DNA of 64,000 bases from Sediminibacterium sp. C3 (GCF_000508085.1 NZ_KI669560.1:1607168-1671167); one strand, 5' to 3'; positions 26,043 to 35,513 are shown, counted from the stretch's first letter. Numbers and translations: made by a program. The notes: generated from the sequence alone by a model not told the origin.

Positions 26043-27427
26043 ATGAGTGAGCCGAACCAACCAGATTTTCGCAGTTTGCATTCAACTGTAAACAGCAAAG
26101 GAAAAGAAACTGGATTTATGCATTGCAACCCAAGGGAAAATTTTACCGATACAGAACTTATTTGAGTTATGTATATGTGATTTTATTTTTCACCATGCCC
26201 TTTATTCGCATTGATGGAAACCCTTTATTCCAGTTTAATATTCCTCAGGGAGAATTTACGTTTTTCGGCTCACTTTTTACACCACAGGATTTTATCATGT
26301 TTGGCCTGGGAATGATCATCTTCATTCTGTTCGTGGTCATTTTTACCTTGATTTATGGTCGTTTTTTCTGTGGTTGGGTTTGTCCGCAAACCATTTTCAT
26401 GGAAATGATTTTCCGTAAAATTGAATACCTTATTGAGGGAGACGGGAACAAGCAAAAAATAAATAACAGCAAAAAGTGGACAACTGAAATGTATGTTAGA
26501 AAGACGATCAAGCATATTGTCTTTCTCTTGCTGAGTTTCACTATCTCCAATACTTTTCTGGCTTATATTATTGGTACAGATCAGTTGTTCAAAATCATTA
26601 CAGATCCTGTTTCGGAACATATTGGAGGATTTATTGCCATTGTGTTTTTCACGCTGGTTTTTTATTCTGTGTATGCATTTGTGCGTGAAATTGTTTGTAC
26701 CGTAATTTGCCCTTACGGCAGATTGCAAGGGGTTTTGCTGGACAAGAATTCCATTGTTGTTGCCTATGACTATTTAAGAGGAGAGCCCCGTAATAAAAAG
26801 AAAGCTACTGAAGGGGCAGGGGATTGTATTGATTGTGGCATGTGCGTGAATGTATGTCCTACCAATATTGATATCAGAAATGGCACACAGCTGGAGTGTA
26901 TCAATTGTACTGCCTGTATAGATGCCTGCAATATGATGATGAAAAAAGTGAACAGACCTGAAAATCTGATTACCTATGCTTCCGAAAACCAGATTGCATC
27001 CGGCAAGAAATTTGAATTCACTTATCGTATCAAGGCCTATTCCGGTGTGCTGGCGGTCTTAATTGTTTTACTGGGTGTATTGATTGTTACCCGCACCACA
27101 TTTGATGCCACTATTTTGCGTGTGCCAGGGCAGGGGATGCAGGAAAACAAAGATGGAACCATCAGTAACCTTTTCCGGATTAAAGTTACCAACAAGAGCA
27201 ACAGAGATTTACCTTATGCATTGGTTCCGAGTAATCCTGACGTAAAGATTGAAAGAATTGGACATAAGCTGGATACGTTGAAAGGAAGGCAGCTGGCAGA
27301 AGAAACTTTCTTTATTAAAGTGGACACCAGCAAGATTGAGAAGCGGAAAGAGGAATATGAAATCAAGCTCATGAGTGGCGATAAACTAATTGCCACAAAA
27401 AAAGCTATTTTTATCAGCGACTATTAA
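26043..27427 (+). CDS. ccoG: cbb3 oxidase assembly protein CcoG (frameshifted near 26102)
   Basis: CcoG is a membrane ferredoxin-like copper reductase that helps CuB assembly. The conserved start (MSEPNQPDFRSLHSTVNSKG) begins at ATG 26043, but the frame continues correctly (WIYALQPKGKFYRY) only after a +1 shift: one extra A in the run at 26102-26105 would give a continuous 461-residue protein. The second part holds several membrane helices, the cysteine pairs CGWVCP and CTVICP, two 4Fe-4S motifs (CIDCGMCVNVCP and CINCTACIDAC), and a C-terminal Ig-like domain. Without the fix, only 434 residues from a TTG at 26123 remain. A sequence error is likeliest; real inactivation is possible. Confidence 0.88.
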
Positions 27428-27436
27428 ACGAATTAC

Positions 27437-27874
27437 ATGAATTGGGGCTATAGAATTGTTCTTGCATTTGGAGCTGGCGTGGCATTTATCTTATTTCTTG
27501 TATGGAAAACCATGCAGGTAGATATTGAAATGGTAGAGTCCAATTATTATGAAAAGGAAATGGCATTGAATGGAAAGTTACAGGCTACTGCCAATGCCAA
27601 TGGATTGACCAATAAGATTGAAGTTAGCAAAAAAGAAGGGCAGGTGATTATCACCATTGATTCTACACTCACAGCCTCTATCACGAATGCAGAAGTGCAT
27701 TTTTATAATCCTGCTTCCGAGAAGGCTGATAAAAAATGGCCCCTGGCTGCATCGGCCAAGGGGGTGTATACTTTCCCAGTTACTGCTTTGAATAAAGGAA
27801 AATATATAGCCAAGATCAGCTTCACCAGTGGCAACAAAAATTATTACACGGAAGAAGTGATCTTTATTCCTTAA
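27437..27874 (+). CDS. ccoH: FixH/CcoH family protein
   Basis: A 145-residue protein with one N-terminal membrane helix (residues ~5-24) and a periplasmic beta-sandwich domain. The short SNYYEKEMAL segment after the helix is typical of Bacteroidota FixH. CcoH supports assembly and stability of cbb3 oxidase. It lies 9 bases after ccoG and 2 bases before the next gene, in the same operon. Confidence 0.85.
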   Translation: MNWGYRIVLAFGAGVAFILFLVWKTMQVDIEMVESNYYEKEMALNGKLQATANANGLTNKIEVSKKEGQVIITIDSTLTASITNAEVHFYNPASEKADKKWPLAASAKGVYTFPVTALNKGKYIAKISFTSGNKNYYTEEVIFIP

Positions 27875-27876
27875 TC

Positions 27877-28587
27877 ATGGAAGTCCTTTTATTTTCCGGA
27901 TTTGTTTTAGGTTTTGCAGGAAGTGTGCACTGTGTAGGCATGTGTGGACCTTTAGCGCTTTCTTTGCCTTTTCAACAGTTTGTTGGTTGGCAAAAATGGC
28001 TGGCGATAGGAGGATATCATTTCGGCAGAATTACCAGTTATATGTTCATAGGGATTATAGCTGGTGTTTTTGGAAGAGGTCTTAACTGGTTTGGACTTAC
28101 TCAGATTCTTTCTATTGTATTGGGTTCTTTTATTGTGTTATCTGTATTATTACCCAGACTCTTTTCAAAACTGAATTTGCCTTTTCTGAATGGATTCAAA
28201 CAATGGCAGATTACTACCATGCAAACCATTTTACAAAAAAGGTCAGCACCATCTATGTATTTTTTCGGAATCCTGAATGGATTCCTACCCTGTGGGCTGG
28301 TATATACGGCTGTAGCAGCTTCACTGGTAGCTCACACCATTACAGAGTCGGTATTGTTCATGGGTAGCTTTGGCCTGGGCACTGTACCCGCTATGCTCTT
28401 ATTGGTACTTGTCGCACAATCTTTATCTGGTGGATTCCGTCAACAAATCCGAAAACTGATTCCGGTTCTTTCATTGATTATTGGAATCCTGTTAATATTG
28501 CGTGGATTGAACCTGGATATTCCATTTGTAAGTCCCTATCTGCATAAAGCCATACATGGGGCTGATGCCGTTGAATGCGGGCACTAA
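27877..28587 (+). CDS. TauE/SafE-type (UreH-like) membrane protein of the cbb3 locus
   Basis: A 236-residue membrane protein with about six helices. The first helix carries GSVHCVGMCGP and a later one NGFLPCGLVY, cysteine-bearing motifs characteristic of the cytochrome-biogenesis/SafE group that is often encoded next to ccoGH. Despite the sulfite-exporter label in databases, a role in copper supply or cytochrome maturation is the better inference here. It ends the cco gene series and converges with the GLPGLI gene across 16 bases. Confidence 0.8.
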   Translation: MEVLLFSGFVLGFAGSVHCVGMCGPLALSLPFQQFVGWQKWLAIGGYHFGRITSYMFIGIIAGVFGRGLNWFGLTQILSIVLGSFIVLSVLLPRLFSKLNLPFLNGFKQWQITTMQTILQKRSAPSMYFFGILNGFLPCGLVYTAVAASLVAHTITESVLFMGSFGLGTVPAMLLLVLVAQSLSGGFRQQIRKLIPVLSLIIGILLILRGLNLDIPFVSPYLHKAIHGADAVECGH

Positions 28588-28603
28588 AGTTTATCAGCAG
28601 CCA

Positions 28604-29371
28604 TTACAATTGTGCCATCCAGATTCTGGTAGCTCCTTCTTTGCCCCAGTCTTTTACGCCCTTTAATAACTCTGCAGTTAACTCTGTTCTGTTTACTGTT
28701 TTCCCTTTTTGCTTTAGGTTGAAATCATTATTAGTAGGCTCCGTTAATTCTACTTTCGTTGCAAACCAAGTGGTATATAATCTTGGAATGGCTAACCCCA
28801 GAATCATTCCTGGAAGCCCGCCAAAACTTTCAGGCCCGGCACTAACAGGAATCTGATCTGTATAAAAAGCAACTACTACCACAGAGTCGCAAATACGGGT
28901 AACGGCTTTTCTGCATTCAAAGCCGGCAATCTCTCGTGTTTCATCGGCTATTTTCCATTCCCAGCTTCGGCTGCTGTCTTTGATTAAATAGGTATTTTCA
29001 AAAACTTCTTTTTGCGTAACTGATGTTCCTTGCTTTAGATCCTGAATGGTAGCATCTGTATCTACGGGCTTGCCACCCCAAATCATGTAGCGGTTATTGG
29101 GGTTGTCTTTGGCCAATTTATAAACTGATTTGTTGTTGTTGAATTTGATTTCATAAGTATCAGAAACAAATTTGGGAAATGCCTTCATTCGCTCTGCATT
29201 CCAGATATTATCTGGTTCATCTTGCAGGGGGGCATGTTGATTGGTTTTCTTTTCAAACTCAATTTTTCCAGACTGTATAAATTGTACTTGTGCACAAAGT
29301 TTATTGCCGAAAAGGGAAACAGAAAAAATAATAAGCAATCCTATTTTGCTATATAAAGTTGACTTTTTCAT
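28604..29371 (-). CDS. GLPGLI family protein
   Basis: A 255-residue exported protein with a signal peptide ending near LCAQ. It contains the motif GGLPGMILGL that names the GLPGLI family, plus the preceding conserved AFYTDQIPVSAGPESF. The family is found almost only in Bacteroidota, usually next to a large outer-membrane beta-barrel protein, exactly as here with a 1-base gap. The biochemical role is unknown. I chose the ATG at 29371 because the signal peptide begins there; the open frame extends upstream into the neighbouring gene. Confidence 0.88.
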   Translation of the reverse strand: MKKSTLYSKIGLLIIFSVSLFGNKLCAQVQFIQSGKIEFEKKTNQHAPLQDEPDNIWNAERMKAFPKFVSDTYEIKFNNNKSVYKLAKDNPNNRYMIWGGKPVDTDATIQDLKQGTSVTQKEVFENTYLIKDSSRSWEWKIADETREIAGFECRKAVTRICDSVVVVAFYTDQIPVSAGPESFGGLPGMILGLAIPRLYTTWFATKVELTEPTNNDFNLKQKGKTVNRTELTAELLKGVKDWGKEGATRIWMAQL

Positions 29372-29372
29372 A

Positions 29373-32147
29373 TTAAAATCCTTGAGAAGGTTTACCGTTT
29401 TTACTAAAATTCCATACCAATGAGAAAAGTGCATAGCGTTGAATGGTCTGATTGGTACTCTCTGTAATAAAGTTGCTGGAAGCATTTCTGTTGATGCCTA
29501 AATTCTGATTGAAAATATCATTCACATAGATCTTGGCTTCCCACTGATCGTTTTTGGAAATCACTTTCCTGATAGTGGTATTTACCAGGTATACATTTCG
29601 CTGATCGGCAAATACCGCTGTTTTTTGATAGATATTGGCTTCAATACCCATATCAATATAGGTTTTGATTTTCTTGAATTTCAACTGCAAATTACCATAA
29701 GCATTGTAAGTCCAGAATTTGGTAGCTATATCGGGGCGGATAGAAGTAACAGAATTATTATAATTGGCACTGCCGTTGAACCAGAAGTTGATGGCTTTGT
29801 CTCCCCAATACCCTGCATTGATACTGTATTGCATGGCTTTGTTCTTGGTAATATTATCTATGCCATTTACACGGTTGGCATTCTGACTGATTCTGGGGCT
29901 GATATCGAAATTGATATTTAAAGAGGGAATGATCTCAAAACCATAACCTACTCTTGCACTTAAATTATAATTTCCATCCACATTGATGGCCTGATTGATT
30001 CTTCTACCTGCGCTGTCAACATAACTGGCATTGGAAATGGCATTGTCCGTTCTGTTGTAGTTAATATTAAAACTAACACTTCTGCTTTTTAGTACTTTAT
30101 AATCAGAAGCGCCCATGCTGAATCTATGATTAAAAGACTGTCTAAGATTCGGGTTTCCAATGGTCAGGTTCAATGGGTCAATATTGTCAATAATGGGTTG
30201 AATCTGCGCAAGCGTTGGATTCTGGGTTGAACCATTGTAATTAAAATAGAATCTTCTTTGTTGTTTGGGATTGTAATTCAAGCTAACGGCAGGAATAAAG
30301 TTGTTGAAAATGACATTGCGATCAGAATTCTTAAACAGGTCTTTCAAGCGGTAGTTTACTTGTCCGATTCCAGATCCGAAAGAGAAGTTCAGTTTCTTCA
30401 CTGCATATCGGAAACTCAGATTTCCAGTATGGCCAGTTGTATTGAATATGAAATGGTTACTGAGTGTATCCACTAAATTCTCGTATTTATTATTCGCTGT
30501 GTTTTTGGCAAATGTATTTCTCTCTGCATCATTTCTGCTCACATTCAACCGATAGTTGAAAATCAGGAAGGTGTTCTTCCACAAGGGTTCTGTATAGTTG
30601 ACCGTTGAATTGATGGTGGTCATCAATTGTTTGTTTATTTTTTGCTGGTCTAACAAATCCCTTCTTACAATATTTCCCAATGGGTCAAAGAACTGGTTGT
30701 CTGCAGTTAAAAAACCATTGTCTGCACGATCATTGTAGTTAATATCGTTGTTCCAGGAAAAGCTTCTTCCTGTTTTCTTAAAACGTTTGCGATAAAGAAT
30801 GGTAGCATTCAGGGTTTTGTTTTCATCTTCAACTGAAGTTCTTCTATTACTCTGGTTTAATAAGATGCTATCGCTGTTAATGGTTCTTCCAAAATAATCG
30901 GAAGCGCTACTGCCATTTACAACAGATCCTCTGGCGGTAATTTTTAAAGAACTGGACGAGTCAATCTGCCATTCGTAAATACTAGTGAGTTTGTTTCTTC
31001 TTTTACTGCTCACCTGGTCCTGCACACTGGTACTAATTAAATCCGCCCCAGGTAAAATATTCTGTGTTTTATTGGTATTGATGCCTCTTACATCCAGTTG
31101 ATTAAACTGGTAGGTATTATTGGAATTGTGTTTGTCTTTGTTCCATTTGTTACTAAAGTGTAAACCTCCTGTTGTAGAAGTAGGAAATCCCCGTCCCCAG
31201 CTGAATTCATCACCTGAAGAAAAAATCATCATGCCTCCATCGTCTGTAAATTCCGTTGTGGTATTGGCATCGCCACCATAGTTTCGGTTCTCATCCCAGT
31301 TCAATGCTTCGTATTTGGTATTGTCTGTTGTTAGGTAACCGGAAATTTTTCTTTTCCCTTTAAAAGCATTGGCCAATGCTTTGCCAGTTGCATATTTATT
31401 AAAGTCTCCACCCCCTTCTAGTTTGCCAAAATATCCTTTCTTCTTGTCTTCTTTTAAAGTAAGGTTCAGGGTTTTGATTTTCTGTCCGTCATCAATGCCG
31501 GTAAACACTGCCTGATCACTTTTTTTATCAAAGGACTGAACTTTGTCTACTGCATCGGCTCTCAGATTCTTGGTAACTACGGCAGGATCATCGCTGAAAA
31601 ACTCTTCCCCATCTACCAGCACTTTTTGTACCCTTTCACCCTGAGCTGTAATTTCTCCTTTGCTATTTACCTGTATGCCAGGCAATTTTCGCAGGAGCTC
31701 CTGTACATCTGCATTGGGGCTTACTCTAAAGCTATCGGCCCTGTATTCAGTAGTGTCTCCTTTTACCCTAATTGCACTAACGGTTTGTCTTACGATTACT
31801 TCCTGCAACAGTGTGGCTTTGGTGATAACAGGCACTTTGCCTAAGTCAGTTGTAGATCCCCCCGTAACTGAAACCATATCTATATAATCTGCGTAAGTAG
31901 GATAGGAGACCATGACGATGTATTTACCAGCAGCAAGATTGGGTAAATTAAATTGTCCTTCCTTGGTTGTACGAGTGTACTTCACAAGGACAGAATCCTT
32001 GGCCCTAAGTACCGCCACCACAGCATTGGTTAAATTTTGTTTGTTGAGCGTGTCTGTTACAGTTCCCTTCACAGTTCCGGTTTCCTGAGAAAACCCATTT
32101 GAGATGGCTGTTATTAATAACAAAGCCATCAGCGTTAGTTTGGTCAT
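29373..32147 (-). CDS. TonB-dependent-receptor-like outer-membrane beta-barrel protein
   Basis: A 924-residue exported protein: signal peptide to about FSQE, a carboxypeptidase-regulatory-like Ig domain (residues ~22-105, GTVKGTVTDTL...), a plug-like domain (~115-225, ELLRKLPGIQVNSKG and QKVLVDGEEFF), and a long C-terminal barrel rich in Asn, Tyr and Arg. This architecture is that of the OMP_b-brl_3 family, related to SusC-type receptors but without an associated SusD. It is 1 base upstream of the GLPGLI gene and surely co-transcribed. The cargo is unknown. Confidence 0.87.
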   Translation of the reverse strand: MTKLTLMALLLITAISNGFSQETGTVKGTVTDTLNKQNLTNAVVAVLRAKDSVLVKYTRTTKEGQFNLPNLAAGKYIVMVSYPTYADYIDMVSVTGGSTTDLGKVPVITKATLLQEVIVRQTVSAIRVKGDTTEYRADSFRVSPNADVQELLRKLPGIQVNSKGEITAQGERVQKVLVDGEEFFSDDPAVVTKNLRADAVDKVQSFDKKSDQAVFTGIDDGQKIKTLNLTLKEDKKKGYFGKLEGGGDFNKYATGKALANAFKGKRKISGYLTTDNTKYEALNWDENRNYGGDANTTTEFTDDGGMMIFSSGDEFSWGRGFPTSTTGGLHFSNKWNKDKHNSNNTYQFNQLDVRGINTNKTQNILPGADLISTSVQDQVSSKRRNKLTSIYEWQIDSSSSLKITARGSVVNGSSASDYFGRTINSDSILLNQSNRRTSVEDENKTLNATILYRKRFKKTGRSFSWNNDINYNDRADNGFLTADNQFFDPLGNIVRRDLLDQQKINKQLMTTINSTVNYTEPLWKNTFLIFNYRLNVSRNDAERNTFAKNTANNKYENLVDTLSNHFIFNTTGHTGNLSFRYAVKKLNFSFGSGIGQVNYRLKDLFKNSDRNVIFNNFIPAVSLNYNPKQQRRFYFNYNGSTQNPTLAQIQPIIDNIDPLNLTIGNPNLRQSFNHRFSMGASDYKVLKSRSVSFNINYNRTDNAISNASYVDSAGRRINQAINVDGNYNLSARVGYGFEIIPSLNINFDISPRISQNANRVNGIDNITKNKAMQYSINAGYWGDKAINFWFNGSANYNNSVTSIRPDIATKFWTYNAYGNLQLKFKKIKTYIDMGIEANIYQKTAVFADQRNVYLVNTTIRKVISKNDQWEAKIYVNDIFNQNLGINRNASSNFITESTNQTIQRYALFSLVWNFSKNGKPSQGF

Positions 32148-32249
32148 AAATGCAGTTAATTCGTCTTTAGATGAATTTTGTCGTAAATTCCATAAATCTT
32201 ATGATAAATTTTTTCCATTCATCACATATTTCTGTTAAATAAAAGTGGC

Positions 32250-34253
32250 ATGTCTGATTCAATTAAGTCAACAAGAAGAGTGGGTGGCACAAAAAAAGTT
32301 GTAAAGGAAGCCCCAAAGAAATTTGAAGAAACGCATTTTGTTGATACTCAGCAAGCTGTCTGGAACTATTCCTTATTTACAGAATCAGATATCCGCAACT
32401 TTCAGAACGGGACGCATTATCAGCTTTACAAGTATTTTGGTAACAAGCAATTAGAAGTGCTGGGTGTGCTGGGAACTTATTTTGCCGTATGGGCTCCCAA
32501 TGCTACTTATATTTCTGTGACGGGTTATTTTAACAACTGGGATAAAACCAGTCATCCATTAAAGGTAAGACTGGATAATTCCGGTATCTGGGAAGGTTTT
32601 ATTCCAGGTATACAAAGAGGAGAAGCGTATAAATATCATATCCATGGTTTCAATGGTATTAAGTTAGATAAGGGAGATCCCTTTGCGCACTTCTGGGAAA
32701 AAAGACCTTTCACGGCATCCATCACCTGGCAAACCAATTATGAATGGAAGGACCAGGAATGGATGAAGCATCGCAAAAAACACAATTCGCTCAAGAGTCC
32801 TTACAGTGTATATGAAGTGCACCTGGCCAGCTGGATGCGCCCGGACAAAAACGACGAAGAATCTTACAATACCTACGAGCAGATTGCAGAAAGATTGGTG
32901 CCCTATGTAAAAGAAATGGGATTCACGCATGTTGAGTTCATGCCTGTAATGGAGCATCCTTTCGATGGAAGCTGGGGCTATCAGGGCACAGGCTATTTTG
33001 CGCCTACTTCGCGATTTGGATCCCCGCAGGGATATGCGCACTTAGTAGATGCATTTCATCAGGCAGGTATTGGTGTGATTTTAGATTGGGTGCCTTCGCA
33101 CTTTCCTTATGATGCGCACGGCTTGTTCATGTTCGACGGAACGCATACCTATGAGTATGCGGATATGCGCAAAGGCTATCATCCCGATTGGAACTCTTAT
33201 ATATTTAATTATAAGCGCGGTGAAGTAAAATCATTTTTAATTAGTAGTGCCCGATTCTGGTGCGATCAGTTTCATACGGATGGATTAAGAGTAGACGCGG
33301 TGAGTTCCATGCTGCGACTGGATTACAGCCGCAGTGAAGGACAATGGGAGCCGAATGAATATGGCGGTAACGGCAATCTGGAGGCGATTGCTTTCATTAA
33401 AGATTTGAATGAAACACTTTACAGAGACTTCCCGGATATTCAGACTATTGCCGAAGAAGCAACCGACTGGCCCAAAATCAGTAAGCCTACATTTGAAGGT
33501 GGACTTGGCTTTGGCATGAAATGGATGATGGGATGGATGCACGATACCCTGGACTATTTTAAAATGGATCCCATCTTCAGGCAGTTTCATCAGGATAAAT
33601 TTTCTTTCAGCATGATGTATTTCTATGATGAGAATTTCATGCTACCACTGAGTCATGATGAAGTAGTGCACGGCAAGAGTCCGATGATTTATAAAATGCC
33701 TGGTGACGAGTGGCAGAAGTTTGCCAATCTTCGTATTCTCTATACTTATATGTTTACGCATCCGGGTGCCAAGCTCTTGTTTATGGGGAATGAATTTGGG
33801 GCTACCAATGAATGGAATTATAAATCGGAATTGCAGTGGGAATTACTGCAACATGTTAGCCATGGCGGTATGAAATATTGTGTGCAACAATTGAATCAAT
33901 TGTACAAATCAGAACCCGCATTATATGAAAAGCAATTTGAACCAGGAGGTTTTGAATGGGTGGATCTGAACCACCGCAGTGATTCGGTGATGGTATATAA
34001 GCGAAAAGGTAAAAAAGAGAAAGACGATGTGCTGGTGATATTGAACGTGACCCCAGTGGTTCGTCACGACTGGGAGATTTATGTTCACGGAAAGGGAAAG
34101 TGGACAGAAATCTTCAATAGCGATAGCAAGGAATTCTGGGGAACAGGCGACGTGTTTAATCCCTCTATACAAAGTAAATTGGTAGACAAGCCTTCCAAGT
34201 GTTATCAGCTGAAAGTGCATTTGCCGGCATTAGGAGCGGTTGTACTGCGATAA
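32250..34253 (+). CDS. glgB: 1,4-alpha-glucan branching enzyme (GH13)
   Basis: GlgB introduces alpha-1,6 branches into glycogen. The 667-residue product has an N-terminal CBM48 domain (residues ~50-160, FAVWAPNATYISVTGYFNNW), the catalytic barrel with nucleophile D349 (GLRVDAVSSM), acid/base E402 (TIAEEATDW) and the HDEVVHGK transition-state motif, and a C-terminal all-beta domain. It completes the glycogen pathway started by glgA and glgC 14 kb to the left, separated from them by the cco locus. It diverges from the outer-membrane protein gene over 102 bases. Confidence 0.95.
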   Translation: MSDSIKSTRRVGGTKKVVKEAPKKFEETHFVDTQQAVWNYSLFTESDIRNFQNGTHYQLYKYFGNKQLEVLGVLGTYFAVWAPNATYISVTGYFNNWDKTSHPLKVRLDNSGIWEGFIPGIQRGEAYKYHIHGFNGIKLDKGDPFAHFWEKRPFTASITWQTNYEWKDQEWMKHRKKHNSLKSPYSVYEVHLASWMRPDKNDEESYNTYEQIAERLVPYVKEMGFTHVEFMPVMEHPFDGSWGYQGTGYFAPTSRFGSPQGYAHLVDAFHQAGIGVILDWVPSHFPYDAHGLFMFDGTHTYEYADMRKGYHPDWNSYIFNYKRGEVKSFLISSARFWCDQFHTDGLRVDAVSSMLRLDYSRSEGQWEPNEYGGNGNLEAIAFIKDLNETLYRDFPDIQTIAEEATDWPKISKPTFEGGLGFGMKWMMGWMHDTLDYFKMDPIFRQFHQDKFSFSMMYFYDENFMLPLSHDEVVHGKSPMIYKMPGDEWQKFANLRILYTYMFTHPGAKLLFMGNEFGATNEWNYKSELQWELLQHVSHGGMKYCVQQLNQLYKSEPALYEKQFEPGGFEWVDLNHRSDSVMVYKRKGKKEKDDVLVILNVTPVVRHDWEIYVHGKGKWTEIFNSDSKEFWGTGDVFNPSIQSKLVDKPSKCYQLKVHLPALGAVVLR

Positions 34254-34311
34254 GGAATGATGAACGGTAGTAACTTTTTTTCCAGGCGTTCGTTTCATAG
34301 AAAAATCGTTT

Positions 34312-34965
34312 ATGAAAAAAATACTATTCTTATTGTCATTCACTTTTGCGGGCTTGGCTGTAATGGCACAAAAAACTGTGAATGAACCTCATGTTGAAAA
34401 AAGAAGCGTAAAGTCTTTTCACGCTGTAGAAGTTTCTTCCGGCATCAAATTGATTTTAACGCAGGGCGATAAAGAAGAGCTGGCGGTTGCGACAGGAGAC
34501 CCGGCTTACCTTGAATATATTGAAACCACCGTAAAAGACGGAGTTTTGAAAATTACCCGTAACCAGGATTGGCAATTCTGGAAACAGTGGAAGAACTGGA
34601 AAGTAACGGTTTATCTTTCTTTCAAAGACCTGAATAAAATCAACGCTAGCAGTGGTGCATTGGTTTCTGGTACCAACCTTGACTTTGATAAATTAACGGT
34701 TCGTATGAGCAGTGGTGCGCTGGCTGAACTATCTGGCAAAGCGGATGATATTAGTGTAGATGCCAGTAGTGGCGCCATGTTCAAAGGCTATGAATTGTCT
34801 GCTAAAACCTGTGATGCTGAAAGCTCCAGTGGTGGTAGTGTACAGGTGCAAGTGTCCAAAGAAATTATTGCCCGTGCCAGCAGTGGTGGATCTATTCGTT
34901 ACAAAGGCGAAGGCAATATCAGAGATATTAAAGTAGGTAGTGGGGGAACGGTTAAGCGGATCTAA
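34312..34965 (+). CDS. Exported head-GIN domain protein (DUF2807)
   Basis: A 217-residue protein with a signal peptide ending near AVMAQ. The body is made of short beta strands with recurring SSG turns (ASSGALVSG, MSSGALAEL, ASSGAMFKG, SSSGGSVQV, ASSGGSIRY), which fits the putative auto-transporter adhesin head-GIN fold, a beta-helix-like repeat. Function in Bacteroidota is unknown; cell surface or periplasm is likely. It follows glgB by 58 bases without evident functional link. Confidence 0.85.
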   Translation: MKKILFLLSFTFAGLAVMAQKTVNEPHVEKRSVKSFHAVEVSSGIKLILTQGDKEELAVATGDPAYLEYIETTVKDGVLKITRNQDWQFWKQWKNWKVTVYLSFKDLNKINASSGALVSGTNLDFDKLTVRMSSGALAELSGKADDISVDASSGAMFKGYELSAKTCDAESSSGGSVQVQVSKEIIARASSGGSIRYKGEGNIRDIKVGSGGTVKRI

Positions 34966-34979
34966 GTTTATCTATTCAA

Positions 34980-35042
34980 TAATTATGGGGTCTCATGGAG
35001 TATTTAGGGGGATTCATGAAGTAATTATGCGGTTTCATGAAA
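34980..35042. repeat. Three-copy 21-bp tandem repeat
   Basis: Copies start at 34980, 35001 and 35022, each reading roughly TAATTATGGGGTTTCATGAAG. Copies 1 and 3 agree at 17 of the first 20 bases; copies 1 and 2 agree at 16 of 21. The 21-bp period equals two helical turns. It lies between the head-GIN gene and an orphan membrane gene, just upstream of a TACATTGG promoter-like element (35071-35078). Confidence 0.65.
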
Positions 35043-35093
35043 TTGCTTAATTATTTAAAAAAGACTTCTTTACATTGGACATAAATCAATTGT

Positions 35094-35486
35094 ATGTCTC
35101 ATAATAAAATCAAAATAAAACAAGCTCTTCCAGTCGCAATTATTTGTGGAATTTTGGGAGGGCTTCTTTTTATTTATACCAAGGGTTTGCCGATTAAAGG
35201 ATATTATTCTATTCTGACCTATGTAACTGTTTTGATTGGTTCAACATTGATTGTTAAATATCAAAACAAAATGGAGTTGAATTTTTTAAATATCATTTCC
35301 TTTGGTACGGTTGTTTTCATGATTATGAGCTACGTAGAAAGGGCTAATTTTTATTTTGTACAATATCCAGAAAGAGATTTTTTTACATACAATAGTCTTT
35401 TTACTTTCTTGATGATTTTAGGTTTTGCAGTATTCTCAAGCCTAATTCTTGCAATTCTTTTTAGAGTTAAGAGAAAATCAATATAA
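35094..35486 (+). CDS. Small membrane protein of unknown function
   Basis: A 130-residue protein with four predicted membrane helices (residues ~11-28, 38-56, 62-82, 100-123) and a basic C-terminal end (FRVKRKS). I do not recognise the family with confidence; DUF4199-like proteins have a similar size and layout. Its base composition is clearly more AT-rich than its neighbours, which hints at recent gain or weak selection. The 21-bp tandem repeat lies upstream. It converges with the histidine kinase gene across 27 bases. Confidence 0.6.
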   Translation: MSHNKIKIKQALPVAIICGILGGLLFIYTKGLPIKGYYSILTYVTVLIGSTLIVKYQNKMELNFLNIISFGTVVFMIMSYVERANFYFVQYPERDFFTYNSLFTFLMILGFAVFSSLILAILFRVKRKSI

Positions 35487-35513
35487 TGTAACTGATAAAA
35501 TTTTTGTCTTAAA

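Noticed and set aside
26097..26123. Programmed ribosomal frameshift in ccoG
   Set aside because: There is no classic slippery heptamer with a downstream structure, the family is not known to use frameshifting, and the same kind of single-base loss occurs in proS, so sequence error is simpler.
26270..26728. 152-residue reading frame on the minus strand inside ccoG
   Set aside because: It lies wholly opposite a conserved gene, has low-complexity His/Asn/Lys content and no recognisable domain; it is a shadow frame.
32664..33041. 125-residue minus-strand frame inside glgB
   Set aside because: Opposite a fully conserved gene, with no domain; a shadow frame.
34980..35042. The 21-bp repeats as a CRISPR array
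   Set aside because: There are no spacers between the copies; they are directly adjacent, and no cas genes are near.
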